Origin: Pontiella desulfatans
GTDB lineage: Bacteria > Verrucomicrobiota > Kiritimatiellia > Kiritimatiellales > Pontiellaceae
Assembly: GCF_900890425.1 (NCBI RefSeq)
Contig: NZ_CAAHFG010000001.1
Coordinates: 496,001 to 560,000 of the forward strand
DNA length: 64,000 bases
Direction: 5' to 3'
The position numbers and the translations under genes were made by a program. Numbering within the stretch: the first letter of the stretch is position 1; the number at the start of each line of letters is the position of its first letter. The notes beneath the pieces are model-generated. The model was not told the origin of the DNA. It saw nothing but the letters and a program-made list of their open reading frames with translations, and did no database searches. This document shows, piece by piece, positions 41,436 through 50,341 of the stretch.

Positions 41436-42613
41436 TGAAGTGTGCATTGATCGCCATTGCTCTGCTCATTACTCTGGATGTGCAAGCCGGGGATTACATA
41501 CAACTTGCGGCTAAGATCAACGGTCATGAAGTGAATCTTGCATACGATACCGGATGTGAGGCCTTCGTTCTGTTCGAGTCAACCGTTCGGGAGATTGGTA
41601 TCAAGTGGGATGAACCCAAACCTACTGTGGCTTTTCACCCTGGGAAGGTAAACCTTGGCTATACTGAGCAGGTTAATCTTGAGATTGTAGGGTTAAGCCT
41701 GAAGGGGCGGTGTCGTGTCCTTGATCCACCGTTGAGCGATGATCTCAAGATAGATGGGCTCATTCCTTGGAGCTTCTTCAGGGAGGGTATTCTCTATTTT
41801 AATTCCCATGAGTACGGTATGGATGGGCTGAATGAGCTTCCTGATGATATAGCTGACTGGAAAGCCTTCAGGCTAAAGAAATCAGTTCCACTGCTTGTTT
41901 TTGAGATCGATGCTGCAGATGGGAGTACAATTGATGTCATGATAGATACCGGGGCGGACATAGGTGTAGCGTTGCCGAGAAACAAGTTTGCTGACTGGAG
42001 AAAGAATCATCCTGAAAGTCCTGCAGCTGTAAATGACGGTCATACTGCCTACAGTGGACGGAATGTAGATGAGATATGCTGGGCTGAGCAGATTTCAGTC
42101 GGTGATCTTACTATATCCGGTGTTCCGGTCGGACCTCTCTACAGAGGACTGGAGTATAACAGTGAACTCTACGATATAGTCCTGGGGCTATATGCTATAT
42201 CCCGGATGGAACTCATCGTGGATTACCCTAATGGGACGTTGTACATAAAGCCGAACCCTAGACCTCCACGTGAATATGTACATAATCGTCTTGGTGCAGT
42301 TTTTGTATCATCAAATTCTGATGCCGGGGACCTGATTGCCCATGTGATTAAAGATAGTGCGGCCTATGAAGCCGGTGTCAGGAACGGGGATGTTCTTGTG
42401 AAGGTGGATGGGGTGGGTATTGAGGATGGAAACTCAGCTTCAGGAATATCTACTTTATCGCAGTTCTGGTCTAAGCCGCACGGGACGAAGCTGAACCTTG
42501 AACTTAGACGTGGCGACAAGCCCTTTGAGGTGTCGGTCATACTTCAGGACATACTTCCTCCTAAGAAAGGTAGCCGAGTTGACCCTCGTATTTCTTCCAC
42601 TCAGATTTACTGA
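41432..42613 (+). CDS. Secreted retropepsin-like aspartic protease with two DTG units and a PDZ domain
   Basis: A 393-residue protein with a signal peptide (LIAIALLITLDVQA-G). The first retropepsin-like unit has AYDTGCEAFVLFES (~37-50), the second has MIDTGADIGVALPR (~172-185); each DTG supplies one catalytic Asp, so a single chain may fold into a complete active site. Residues ~285-375 form a PDZ domain (AHVIKDSAAYEAGVRNGDVLVKVDGVGI). Probably a periplasmic or secreted protease. The last codons overlap the truncated ATPase gene on the other strand. Confidence 0.8.
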   Translation: MMKCALIAIALLITLDVQAGDYIQLAAKINGHEVNLAYDTGCEAFVLFESTVREIGIKWDEPKPTVAFHPGKVNLGYTEQVNLEIVGLSLKGRCRVLDPPLSDDLKIDGLIPWSFFREGILYFNSHEYGMDGLNELPDDIADWKAFRLKKSVPLLVFEIDAADGSTIDVMIDTGADIGVALPRNKFADWRKNHPESPAAVNDGHTAYSGRNVDEICWAEQISVGDLTISGVPVGPLYRGLEYNSELYDIVLGLYAISRMELIVDYPNGTLYIKPNPRPPREYVHNRLGAVFVSSNSDAGDLIAHVIKDSAAYEAGVRNGDVLVKVDGVGIEDGNSASGISTLSQFWSKPHGTKLNLELRRGDKPFEVSVILQDILPPKKGSRVDPRISSTQIY

Positions 42614-43442
42614 CTCTGCTGAAGCGAGGAAGTACATATGGTTGAACATGGATATTTTGCCCTTCACATTTAAAGTCAGCGCAGGGTCTCTCGGTTGATT
42701 TAAATGAATTAAAAGGATCAAATGCCTCCAGCTCATCATTGTTAAATCGGAATTGCACCTTAGATTGCCCTGAATCCGGTGAAATGAAACGGTGGAAGAC
42801 AAGTTCTAGGTGTGACCGAACTGAGCATAATACTTCGTTGAATTTTGATTCCTTAATTTCAAGGTCAGCTCCAGCATCTATACGATCTATCGCATTCCAT
42901 AGAACAATGGTTCCAGAATCGTAGGAATCCAGGTATTTGGATGACAGACTATTCAATAAATCAAACTGCTTAAGCTCCTCTGTTGCCAAAATCCGAAGTA
43001 ACCATTTATTATCTTCTGACTTCAGGATTGAGTCCAAATCCCACTGGCAGCAGCTGATCTCTCCCTGTTTTTTGCTTAAAACCGTCAAGCAACGACATTG
43101 GGAGAAAGATGCGGTTTTTAGTCCAAGTCCGAAGCGACCGAGATCATTTTTAGAGCGGGTAAGTAGTGGACTCATTGACCCAAAGCGCATTGCTGAAATT
43201 AATTCGGCACCATTCATGCCATGCCCGTCATCAATTATGGCGAGCCAGGGAGTGCTGTCGTTCCAGGAAAAGCGCACATCAATGGAAGTTGAGAGAGCGG
43301 TAATACTGTTATCGATTACGTCAGCAACGGCCGTTTCAAGAGAATATCCGATATCCCGAAGAGACTCTATTAATGAAGATGGTGAGGGGGATAGATCGAC
43401 AAAACCAGCGTTGGTCTCGTTAGAATTCTCCGCATTTGTCAT
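42561..43442 (-). CDS. GHKL ATPase (MORC/Hsp90-like) N-terminal half, truncated
   Basis: A 293-residue protein from the ATG at 43442, preceded by GGGGTGAG. Residues ~20-110 hold the GHKL nucleotide-binding fold: LETAVADVIDNSI (N box), IDDGHGMNGAEL (G1), and GRFGLGLKTASFSQ (G2). This resembles the MORC-type ATPases that belong to multi-gene defence and restriction systems. Full-length members run to ~500 residues with a transducer domain; here the frame stops inside it (KKYEGQLGYLS), where it meets the protease gene, and no Z1 or nuclease partner is visible. It is probably a broken remnant. Confidence 0.7.
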   Translation of the reverse strand: MTNAENSNETNAGFVDLSPSPSSLIESLRDIGYSLETAVADVIDNSITALSTSIDVRFSWNDSTPWLAIIDDGHGMNGAELISAMRFGSMSPLLTRSKNDLGRFGLGLKTASFSQCRCLTVLSKKQGEISCCQWDLDSILKSEDNKWLLRILATEELKQFDLLNSLSSKYLDSYDSGTIVLWNAIDRIDAGADLEIKESKFNEVLCSVRSHLELVFHRFISPDSGQSKVQFRFNNDELEAFDPFNSFKSTERPCADFKCEGQNIHVQPYVLPRFSRVSKSEWKKYEGQLGYLS

Positions 43443-43766
43443 AACACTCACCCCATAATGAATAAAAACACCACACTCTTGCATGATAATTAGGATTAAG
43501 ACCGGAGCAAGATAAACCGGAGTAATTGTACGGATTTCAGATGAATGATTATTTGCCTCGCCGTTCCAAAACAAAATCAATTTCAGCACTGTTTCACCGG
43601 GGATATGGGGGATGGGCTACCGGGGCTGTCGTAAGTAGCGTATTTAAGGTGGTTTACGGGTGCCCCATGTCGGATCTTGCCTCGTGGGGAACTAATCGCT
43701 GACAGTGGGCACGAAAAACCCCTCCACAGATAAGAATCCGAGGAGGGGAGGGGTTGCTAGTAACGA
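43443..43766. other. Intergenic region with a minus-strand terminator
   Basis: A hairpin CCCCTCC (43719-43725) with GGAGGGG (43742-43748) is followed on the minus strand by AAAAA read as TTTTT, so it ends transcripts from the gene cluster at 43767-47134. No gene is seen in the rest. Confidence 0.6.
43714..43748 (-). terminator. Terminator of the minus-strand replication gene cluster
   Basis: Stem CCCCTCC/GGAGGGG with a five-T run on the minus strand. It lies downstream of the small gene at 43767. Confidence 0.75.
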
Positions 43767-43874
43767 CTAGCGGTATGTGCGTGAGCTGCCCATAAGTCTC
43801 GCTATCTCAGCGAAATTGACATGGCGTTTCTTACGGTCAGAGTCACGTAGTCTTTTCTGTTTCTTTGCCTTCAT
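43767..43874 (-). CDS. Very small basic peptide
   Basis: A 35-residue frame (MKAKKQKRLRDSDRKKRH then VNFAEIARLMGSS). It has a very basic start and a helix-turn-helix-like end. It lies directly upstream of a terminator and downstream of the gene 43939-44370. No clear ribosome binding site stands out, so this is tentative. Confidence 0.4.
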   Translation of the reverse strand: MKAKKQKRLRDSDRKKRHVNFAEIARLMGSSRTYR

Positions 43875-43938
43875 TTGATTGCCTTTTCTAATGTTGTGTC
43901 GTTAGAGGTGCTCCCCCGAAGGGGAGCGTGTTCGATGA

Positions 43939-44370
43939 TTACCATTTGCTCTTCGGCAGCGTTCCTTTCTTGTGCAGGTCGCTCACTTCATCGGGGTTAA
44001 GAAGGAAGTAGTAGAGATCTACAATACGGGGTTTTTCCCGCTTTGTCGTAGGAACCCAGGCTTCGCAGCGGACTACCGTGATCTGGTTGATCTGGACGAC
44101 TTCATCAAGCGAACGCATTTTCTTGGTCGCTCCTCCTACCAACTGGTCGATGGAGTAGTACTTGTCCTTACTTCCAGTCAGCAGGTCTGCACGGTTCGCC
44201 TCTACCAGCATTTCCAGGACCTGACGCACCTTAAGGCAGCAATCTTCCTTCGTGTGGTTGAGAATCGCACATGCTACCTCTTCGAGCCATGCTTCCCGTT
44301 TTTCATCGGGGCAACTGTCCTTATCCAGCTTCATGGAGGGAACGAACTCAATTTTCTGATAATATTTCAT
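43939..44370 (-). CDS. Island protein of unknown function, downstream of the replication ATPase
   Basis: A 143-residue soluble protein, probably helical, with two Cys-rich turns (EEVACAILNHTKEDCCLKVRQVLE). No known family. It follows the replication ATPase by 56 bp on the same strand, with a hairpin (CCCCTT...AAGGGG) in the gap, so it may have its own expression level. Confidence 0.6.
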   Translation of the reverse strand: MKYYQKIEFVPSMKLDKDSCPDEKREAWLEEVACAILNHTKEDCCLKVRQVLEMLVEANRADLLTGSKDKYYSIDQLVGGATKKMRSLDEVVQINQITVVRCEAWVPTTKREKPRIVDLYYFLLNPDEVSDLHKKGTLPKSKW

Positions 44371-44426
44371 AATATTTTCCTATCAAATGGAGCCTCCCCT
44401 TCCGAAGAAGGGGAAAGCCCATTAGG

Positions 44427-46061
44427 TTAGCCCTTCACCACTTCGAACGAGTAGCACGGAGTCTCACGATCACCACGGTTTACCGATTTGCCTTCCGCAT
44501 CGATTTCGATGCGAGGCTTCGATTCCACCGTACGTTTGATGCGGATGCCTTCGATGACGATGTCACCCGTACCCCGGAACAGGGGCGACAGCTTGCGCCC
44601 GGCAAGCGTCGAACACTTGCGGAGACAATTGCCCATATCCAGGGTTTCGTAGTCCTTCAGGCCAGGAATGAGCCTTTCAAGCCCCAGTTCTTCCAGCTCC
44701 TTCAGGATGTCACCTGTTTGCATGGATGCGGAGGTGTCTTTGTTCTCCAGAAGGGCACGGGAAACTTCCCGCAACCAGCTCTGATTCGGCGTGTAGAGCA
44801 TTTTCTTCACGTCGTCATACCCGGCAAACATGTCAGCCTCGCAAAGGATATCCTTAACGATGTAGTTCATGACACCTGCCCAGCGAGAGAAGTCGTGGGC
44901 GTGTGCGGCCACGGGATCAACCTGACCCCCATTGCTGTACCATTCACGTACAATGCGAAACACGGCACCGAGGAACACAGGCTGATTCAAGCGGATGTGA
45001 TCGAGGATAAACCCGTCATTTTCGTAACGCTCGAAACCATATCCCTTCTCACGCTTCTTGATGCGCACCGGTGCTGTGCGGTAAGCGAGGTCTTTATTCA
45101 AAGATGCCTCGTTGGTCGTCATCGACACAACGGTCCGGGTTGGATCAATCGTTACGTCAGGACAATGCGGAACCGCAGCCTGATAGGAGTCTTCGGTCAG
45201 GAAGCTCTCTATCTGCTGACTCTCGATATGTCCACGGCAATTATCGAAAAGGATCATGCCATGGCCTGCAACAACGGCGCAGTTAAAGCTCCGCTCCGCA
45301 CTGCCCAGTCCACGCTGTCCGAAGTTGATGACAGCAGACTGCTGGTTGTAGATGGCCGACTTCATTTTGTTCCAGTAGCCTTTCCCTGATTGCGACTCAT
45401 TCGATTCGATCAGGTCGATGGTGGCACGACCCTCAAGCAGGCCGCCCATCACCAGACTGGGAACAATCAACGCAGCATAGGCCCTTGAACGGTCGCCATC
45501 GCTGACGAAGTCGAAGTCCACCAGGACTTTGTCGAGGATTTGCTTCGCTTCCTTCACCGTTTCCGGTTCGGGAGGGGCTTCTCCATGCGCAAACACGTCG
45601 CCGACCACTTTATCCTGAGCTACCAACTCCAGCTTACCCTCGTGCTTGATCAGCAGCGGGCAGGGGGAGATGATCTGGATGGAGTGGAGCAACTCATGGA
45701 ATTCATCGGTCTCCATGATGCTGGAGGCGAATCCCTGTCCGCACTGAGTCGGAACTGTGACCGCAGAATCCTTCACCGCTTTCAATGCCACCGGCTTGGT
45801 GTACTTCTCAATGAGGTACGCCAGGCGTTTAGCAGTGGCCGGACGGAGTTCGTGTTTCTTTCCTTTCACGACCAGCTCCATAAGAGCATCGCCGTTCATG
45901 AAGAAACGCCCCGTCTTGGCCAATTCACCTGCGATGAGTTTGGCAGCTCCCGCACGGAGGCCGTGCGTGTTGCCCTTGACCACCACGGTGGGCAGTTCGT
46001 GGACCTTCTTTTCGATATCTGCAGCGTTTGCTGCATCCGTATTTTTATTTGTATCTTGCAT
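44427..46061 (-). CDS. Putative replication helicase/primase-like ATPase
   Basis: A 544-residue protein with a P-loop-type core. A Walker A-like segment with modified spacing, ESNESQSGKGYW, lies around residues 227-238; Walker B MILFDN around 282-287; a sensor-like VSMTTNEAS around 325; and a possible arginine-finger region after it (TAPVRIKKREKGYGF). This layout fits DUF927/D5-like helicases of phages and plasmids rather than a metabolic enzyme. The first ~130 residues are probably an accessory domain. It would drive element replication. Confidence 0.65.
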   Translation of the reverse strand: MQDTNKNTDAANAADIEKKVHELPTVVVKGNTHGLRAGAAKLIAGELAKTGRFFMNGDALMELVVKGKKHELRPATAKRLAYLIEKYTKPVALKAVKDSAVTVPTQCGQGFASSIMETDEFHELLHSIQIISPCPLLIKHEGKLELVAQDKVVGDVFAHGEAPPEPETVKEAKQILDKVLVDFDFVSDGDRSRAYAALIVPSLVMGGLLEGRATIDLIESNESQSGKGYWNKMKSAIYNQQSAVINFGQRGLGSAERSFNCAVVAGHGMILFDNCRGHIESQQIESFLTEDSYQAAVPHCPDVTIDPTRTVVSMTTNEASLNKDLAYRTAPVRIKKREKGYGFERYENDGFILDHIRLNQPVFLGAVFRIVREWYSNGGQVDPVAAHAHDFSRWAGVMNYIVKDILCEADMFAGYDDVKKMLYTPNQSWLREVSRALLENKDTSASMQTGDILKELEELGLERLIPGLKDYETLDMGNCLRKCSTLAGRKLSPLFRGTGDIVIEGIRIKRTVESKPRIEIDAEGKSVNRGDRETPCYSFEVVKG

Positions 46062-46084
46062 CTTATTCCTTTGGGTTTATAGCA

Positions 46085-46390
46085 ACTCTTGGTGGCTGCG
46101 AATTGCAGTCGCCTTATTGCTTTCGGGAACCCATAGGAACACATTTTTGCCCTTAAAAGTTTGGCAGAGAGTGGCGAGTGGATAGATCCATTTGGGGCAA
46201 TGAAAACAAGGGGAATAGGTAGTCTCGCTAATGTTTTGGCAGGCTCTTGGCAGGGGATCAGCCGTAAGGAACGGCTCGTCTTAGTTCCAGTCATCCATGT
46301 AGATGGTGCTGATGTCTGGGCAGGGGTGGATATATTCACTGTCGGATGGGTAATATAGCGACCAGTCATGATCTAATAATTTCGATCATT
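46085..46390 (-). pseudogene. Possible decayed gene upstream of the replication ATPase
   Basis: The minus strand carries protein-like text in one frame: LLDHDWSLYYPSDSEYIHP, then CPDISTIYMDDWN, a TAA, then DEPFLTADPLPRACQNI, continuing through CFHCPKWIY. There is no start codon, and a stop lies in the middle. It could be a gene broken by mutation, or chance. An overlapping frame (46369 to 45896) reads unlike a protein and was not accepted. Confidence 0.25.
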
Positions 46391-46537
46391 AAAGTGGTAA
46401 TCCGCAGGAGAGCACCATTCCAGTAGTTCGAAGTCAAATACAGCATTCTCGTAGAAACATAGTATCTCTTGAGCCAAGACGCCGATTTCGCAATACGCAT
46501 CGGGTAACGTTAACTATTGGCAACTTCCTTGCTCCGC

Positions 46538-47134
46538 TCAGCTACCAGAATCGATAAGGGCCTGAAAATACGGTCGGGCCAGCAGAAGGACTTCGTGGTA
46601 CTTGATGGTGTGTGGGAAATACTTTCCGAACTCCGCTGCGATGGAATCTAAGAGCTTGCCTGTAGGCCAGCGAGAATGTTCTTTCTGCAGCATATCGTAT
46701 CGGGCGTAGAACTTTTTCCACTCATTTCGCTCTTTAAGGTATTTGTAATAAACGCTGATGTCCCTCAGTTGCACTCCGTTTTTCTGGGGGTGCATTTCTG
46801 AGAAGCGTTGGAGCTGACTCTTCAGGTCGGAACGATGGGTAACGAGGAAATCATATTCCAAAAGGAATTTTTTTAGTTCTCTCTGCTTTTCCAGCGTCGT
46901 TCCGACAAGGGATTCTACGTCCACAAAGTCAGCAAGATCCGGCATAGGTGGATTGCTTTCCGTGGAAGCGCAGTCCTGTTGACTAGCTAGCTCTATGGTT
47001 GAACTTTGCTCTGTTGGTAGGGGGAGGTCTGGAAGACCTCGATTCGCCAGTTCCTTAAGTGTTTTCTGAACTGCGGGATATGATCCCCGTATGCTAACGG
47101 TTACTTCAGCGTGCTGTCTTCTTTGCGTTTCCAT
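46538..47134 (-). CDS. Island protein of unknown function (replication region)
   Basis: A 198-residue soluble protein. Its first ~65 residues are low-complexity, the rest helical with many charged residues (RSDLKSQLQRFSEMH, YKYLKERNEWKKFYARYD). It sits between the integrase and the replication ATPase on the same strand. It might be an accessory regulator or excisionase-like factor, but no domain is visible. Confidence 0.6.
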   Translation of the reverse strand: METQRRQHAEVTVSIRGSYPAVQKTLKELANRGLPDLPLPTEQSSTIELASQQDCASTESNPPMPDLADFVDVESLVGTTLEKQRELKKFLLEYDFLVTHRSDLKSQLQRFSEMHPQKNGVQLRDISVYYKYLKERNEWKKFYARYDMLQKEHSRWPTGKLLDSIAAEFGKYFPHTIKYHEVLLLARPYFQALIDSGS

Positions 47135-47296
47135 GCTACTTCCTTTCTCATTAGTTTTTTAAAACGTTATGAGAGGCGGATGGCAGCTTTAAACGCTGAT
47201 CACTTGCTTATTACCTCATGTAGTGTCGGGTTTTAACACCACTGTAATTTGATCATGTTGTGTTAGGACTTTTGAGCGGAACCTACTTCATTCATT

Positions 47297-47349
47297 GAAA
47301 CATTAGGCGTTTCTGTCGTATGTACCTGTTCCGAAACATTAGCCGTTTC
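47297..47349. promoter_or_regulatory. Pair of direct repeats with dyad symmetry
   Basis: GAAACATTAGGCGTTTC (47297-47313) and GAAACATTAGCCGTTTC (47333-47349), 36 bp apart, each an imperfect palindrome. They lie between the integrase end and the gene 46538-47134, in a ~410-bp gap that has no gene. They look like binding sites for a regulator or a replication/excision protein. Confidence 0.6.
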
Positions 47350-47546
47350 AGATTAAACTCGTCCTTTGCTGAAATAACTCCTTTCTTGTTAGTTGAGCCG
47401 TTGATACTCCTGTCTGAACACGATGGCAAGGAAAGTTTTCAAAACAGTGATTTATAGTCATGTTGGATCAGTTTTTGCCACTTTACACCGGGGTCATGGC
47501 GGACATGGGGCAACCAGTAATAGAGCGATATTGCGGCCTCAGATGC

Positions 47547-48914
47547 TCAGTATCGACCCCGTATCCCCGATAAATCCAAACCAAAATCCAGTTTCTCCAG
47601 TTCCTCCAGCATGATTTTCGGATGCATGTCTTTACCGTATCTGGCGTGTTCCTCGCTGATGAATGCATCGGAATGGCCTGTTAGACGCATTTCAATGCGA
47701 GGGTTCATCCGAGCTTGGTTCTGTGCCTGACTGATGAACGTGTGGCGCAATGAATGGAAGCAGTAACTTTTCCGCTTGGCCTTGTGGTCTTCGTGCTCTT
47801 CGTTCGTGAGGAATTTGGGACGGGCCGTGTCGTTGAACCAGCGGCTGACACCCCGGCCTGTGTTTCCATCCTTGTCACCATATATATTGTGCCATAGCCT
47901 GGTTCTGCTAGCTGGGGAATAACGGGTTGTGCGAGAGAGCCGTTCCTCGTAATAGCGCATGAAGCCAAGGTCGATCAGAGTGGGGTGGATGGGTATGACT
48001 CTACACGAGCTGCGATTCTTGAGGCTCTTAGCCAATTCGCCTTCGCTGGTTATGTTAAAGCATGGGATGCCGTCCACGGTTGTGATGTCATCGAGCGTAA
48101 GCTGTGCTATTTCATTTAATCTGGCTCCGGAATACAGGCACGACATCGTCACCCAGAAGTATTGGTGCCGTTTAACTTTCCCCGATGCTGTCAGGTCGGC
48201 CATCGTGTCGATGAGCCGCTGGAGCTGGTCTGTTGAATAACTGTCCCGCTCTTTGCTTGGGAGTTTTTCCAGTGGGAGTACGAGGTCAACCAAGGGATTC
48301 CGGCTTAAGTAGCCATGTTTGACAGCATAGTTGAAAACAGTTCCGATGTGGCCGAGTTTGTGGTTTACGGTTGCCGGTTGCATCGTGTTGCGATGTTGTT
48401 TTTTTGCTATCGCATGTATGGATAACCCCTCGAATTTGTCGAGCTTGTAGAAGTTGGGAGGGAGTTTGCGCAATCCTATATCACGGAAATCCAGAAACAT
48501 CTTTCGTGTGTACTGAGTGATCGGTAGATCGCCATGCCAGTCCGTCAGCAGACGGACGGATGATTTCCGGTCCAGTACGGTTTTGTGTTTGCATGGCCTT
48601 GCGGTCAGCAATTCTTCAAGCACTTCAGAAAGAAGAGGGGCAAGAGGGTCTGCGTGAGGAAGGGGTTGGGCTATGGTTGCTGGTGCCGAGAATTCCGGTT
48701 GAAGCGAGCCTCCGTTTTTCAGGAAGCGGAACTCTTCTTTATATCTTGCCCGCAATTCACTGGCCTTTGAGACGGCACAGAATGAATCGAATGCTTCCAG
48801 CGTTTTGTAGATTTCCTTCTGCCCGTTATAGTGGACCTGAAGCTCTTTCGGGATGCTCAGACGGAAGAAAAACGAGTTTCCCCGCTGTTGAACGTTACGT
48901 ATTTTGACCTGCAT
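47547..48914 (-). CDS. Tyrosine recombinase (site-specific integrase)
   Basis: A 455-residue phage-type integrase. An N-terminal DUF6538-like domain (MQVKIRNVQQRGNSFFFRLSIPKEL) and a core-binding region precede the catalytic domain. The catalytic residues can be followed: Arg in YSGARLNEI (~residue 270), HSLRHTF (~390), LTGHSD (~415) and a Tyr in HARYGK (~430). The gene ends 80 bp from tRNA-Arg(CCG), the expected attachment site, and so marks one end of an integrative element reaching leftwards. It is not an integron integrase: it lies beside a tRNA and no attI or attC adjoins it. Confidence 0.9.
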   Translation of the reverse strand: MQVKIRNVQQRGNSFFFRLSIPKELQVHYNGQKEIYKTLEAFDSFCAVSKASELRARYKEEFRFLKNGGSLQPEFSAPATIAQPLPHADPLAPLLSEVLEELLTARPCKHKTVLDRKSSVRLLTDWHGDLPITQYTRKMFLDFRDIGLRKLPPNFYKLDKFEGLSIHAIAKKQHRNTMQPATVNHKLGHIGTVFNYAVKHGYLSRNPLVDLVLPLEKLPSKERDSYSTDQLQRLIDTMADLTASGKVKRHQYFWVTMSCLYSGARLNEIAQLTLDDITTVDGIPCFNITSEGELAKSLKNRSSCRVIPIHPTLIDLGFMRYYEERLSRTTRYSPASRTRLWHNIYGDKDGNTGRGVSRWFNDTARPKFLTNEEHEDHKAKRKSYCFHSLRHTFISQAQNQARMNPRIEMRLTGHSDAFISEEHARYGKDMHPKIMLEELEKLDFGLDLSGIRGRY

Positions 48915-48996
48915 AATCTGCTTCCTTTTCCGGGGAAATACGGGAGCGGCAGATGTCGAAAATCTTCGTAACTACATGAATATAAAGGATTTATAA

Positions 48997-49071
48997 TGGT
49001 GCGCCCAACAGGAGTCGAACCTGTATCTATGGCTTCGGAGGCCACTATTCTATCCATTGAACTATGGGCGC
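48997..49071 (-). tRNA. tRNA-Arg (anticodon CCG)
   Basis: The minus strand folds into a full cloverleaf: acceptor GCGCCCA/TGGGCGC, D arm GTTC/GAAT, anticodon stem GTGGC/GCCAT with loop CTCCGAA (anticodon CCG), T arm ACAGG/CCTGT with TTCGACT, and an encoded CCA. It is the likely attachment site of the neighbouring integrase; base composition changes here. Confidence 0.95.
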
Positions 49072-49267
49072 ACGAAAGGGCAGGTTTATAGGGGGATTGC
49101 GGCGAGGCCGCAATAAAAATCGAAAGCCGAAAAACCCAAGCCCGAAGGAAATCCAAAATTCCAACCCAGCGGAGCCGGAACCAAATGGATTTTCCACTAC
49201 GGAGCAATGTTTCGTGCCTGGGTGCTTCAGGCTTCCTGCTTCATTGGGTGTTTCGGAAATTCGTCAT

Positions 49268-50341
49268 TCACGAATGCTTGGCTTCGAACTCCTTCATGAA
49301 GGCGATCAGCGCGTCGATGCCTTCCGTCGGGAAGGCGTTGTAGATGGAGGCGCGGATGCCGCCGACGGAGCGGTGCCCCTTGAGCGTCTTGAGGTTTTGC
49401 TTGGCGGCTTCGGCGATGAACTCGGCTTCGAGCTCTTCGGTTGGCAGGCGCCAGGTGACGTTCATGGTGGAACGGAACTCCTTGACGGCGGTGCCGTTGT
49501 AGAAGTCGGAGCTGTCGAACAGGTCGTAGAGCTTGGCGGCTTTGGCTTCGTTGATCTTCTGCATGCCTTCGAGTCCGCCTTGGGCCTTGAGCCAGCGGGT
49601 GACGAGGCAGAGCATGTAGACGGGGAAGGTCGGCACGGTGTTGTAGAGCGAGTTGTTTTCGATGTGCGTCTTGTAGCGGAAGATGGTCGGGACGGTGTCG
49701 GGGCATTTTTCAGCCAACTCGTCCTTGATGATGACCAGCGTGATGCCGGCCGGGCCAAGGTTTTTCTGGGCGCCGGCGTAGATGAGGCCGAATTTGGAGA
49801 CGTCGAGCGGGCGGCTGAGGATGTCGGACGACATGTCGGCGATCAGGCAGTCGTGTTCGGGGAATTCCTTCCACTGGGCACCGGAGATGGTTTCGTTGGA
49901 GGTGATGTGCAGGTAGGCCGCGCCGTCGGTCAATTGTAGCTCGTCGATGGTCGGGACGCGGGTGGGGATTTCCTTGCCGCAGTCGGCGGCAATGTTGACG
50001 TTGCCGAGCATCTGGGCTTCCTGGATGGCCTTTTTCGCCCAGGCACCGGAGTTGGTGTAGTCGGCCGTTTCGCCTTCGCCGAGCAGGTTCATCGGGATGA
50101 GCGGGAACTGGGTGGAGGCGCCGCCGGTCATGAAGAGCACGCTGTAGCCTTCGGGAATGTTGAGCAGTTCCTTGATGTTGGCGATGCACTCGTCGTGCAC
50201 GGCGGAATAGTCCTTGCCGCGGTGGCTCATTTCCATGATGGACATGCCGGTACCCTGGTAATCGACCAGCTCGGCGGCGGCTTCCTTGAGTACTTCCTCC
50301 GGCAGAATCGCCGGCCCAGCGGAAAAGTTATATGCTCTCAT
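49268..50341 (-). CDS. serC: Phosphoserine aminotransferase
   Basis: A 357-residue fold-type I PLP enzyme, usual size for SerC, which converts 3-phosphohydroxypyruvate and glutamate to phosphoserine in serine synthesis (and acts in pyridoxal synthesis). The start MRAYNFSAGPAILPEEVL and MSIMEMSHRGKDYS are hallmark motifs, and the PLP lysine lies in YAGAQKNLGPAG (~residue 195). The gene is GC-rich and intact, on the core side of the tRNA. Cytoplasmic. Confidence 0.95.
   Translation of the reverse strand: MRAYNFSAGPAILPEEVLKEAAAELVDYQGTGMSIMEMSHRGKDYSAVHDECIANIKELLNIPEGYSVLFMTGGASTQFPLIPMNLLGEGETADYTNSGAWAKKAIQEAQMLGNVNIAADCGKEIPTRVPTIDELQLTDGAAYLHITSNETISGAQWKEFPEHDCLIADMSSDILSRPLDVSKFGLIYAGAQKNLGPAGITLVIIKDELAEKCPDTVPTIFRYKTHIENNSLYNTVPTFPVYMLCLVTRWLKAQGGLEGMQKINEAKAAKLYDLFDSSDFYNGTAVKEFRSTMNVTWRLPTEELEAEFIAEAAKQNLKTLKGHRSVGGIRASIYNAFPTEGIDALIAFMKEFEAKHS

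Larger units (their letters stand above)
22740..49071. mobile_element. Integrative element / genomic island (right end at tRNA-Arg, left end not located)
   Basis: Plasmid-type genes (RecB-like nuclease, RadC, YubB, ArdC, replication ATPase, tyrosine recombinase) run from about 22.7 kb to the tRNA, with AT-rich composition throughout. Left border is not defined: I found no second copy of the tRNA 3' end in the window, and the cassette arrays further left share the composition, so the island may be larger and extend beyond the window. Conjugation genes were not seen. Confidence 0.55.

Noticed and set aside
45896..46369. 157-codon minus-strand frame overlapping the replication ATPase start
   Set aside because: The protein text is poor (Arg/Ser/Pro-rich, no domain) and another frame in the same stretch reads better, though it is broken.
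47547..48914. Tyrosine recombinase as the integron integrase for the cassette arrays
   Set aside because: It lies next to a tRNA and replication genes, has the layout of island integrases and is far from the arrays. No attI-like block adjoins it.
49064..49939. 291-codon open frame on the plus strand
   Set aside because: It is a GC-skew shadow of the serC gene on the other strand and does not read like a protein.
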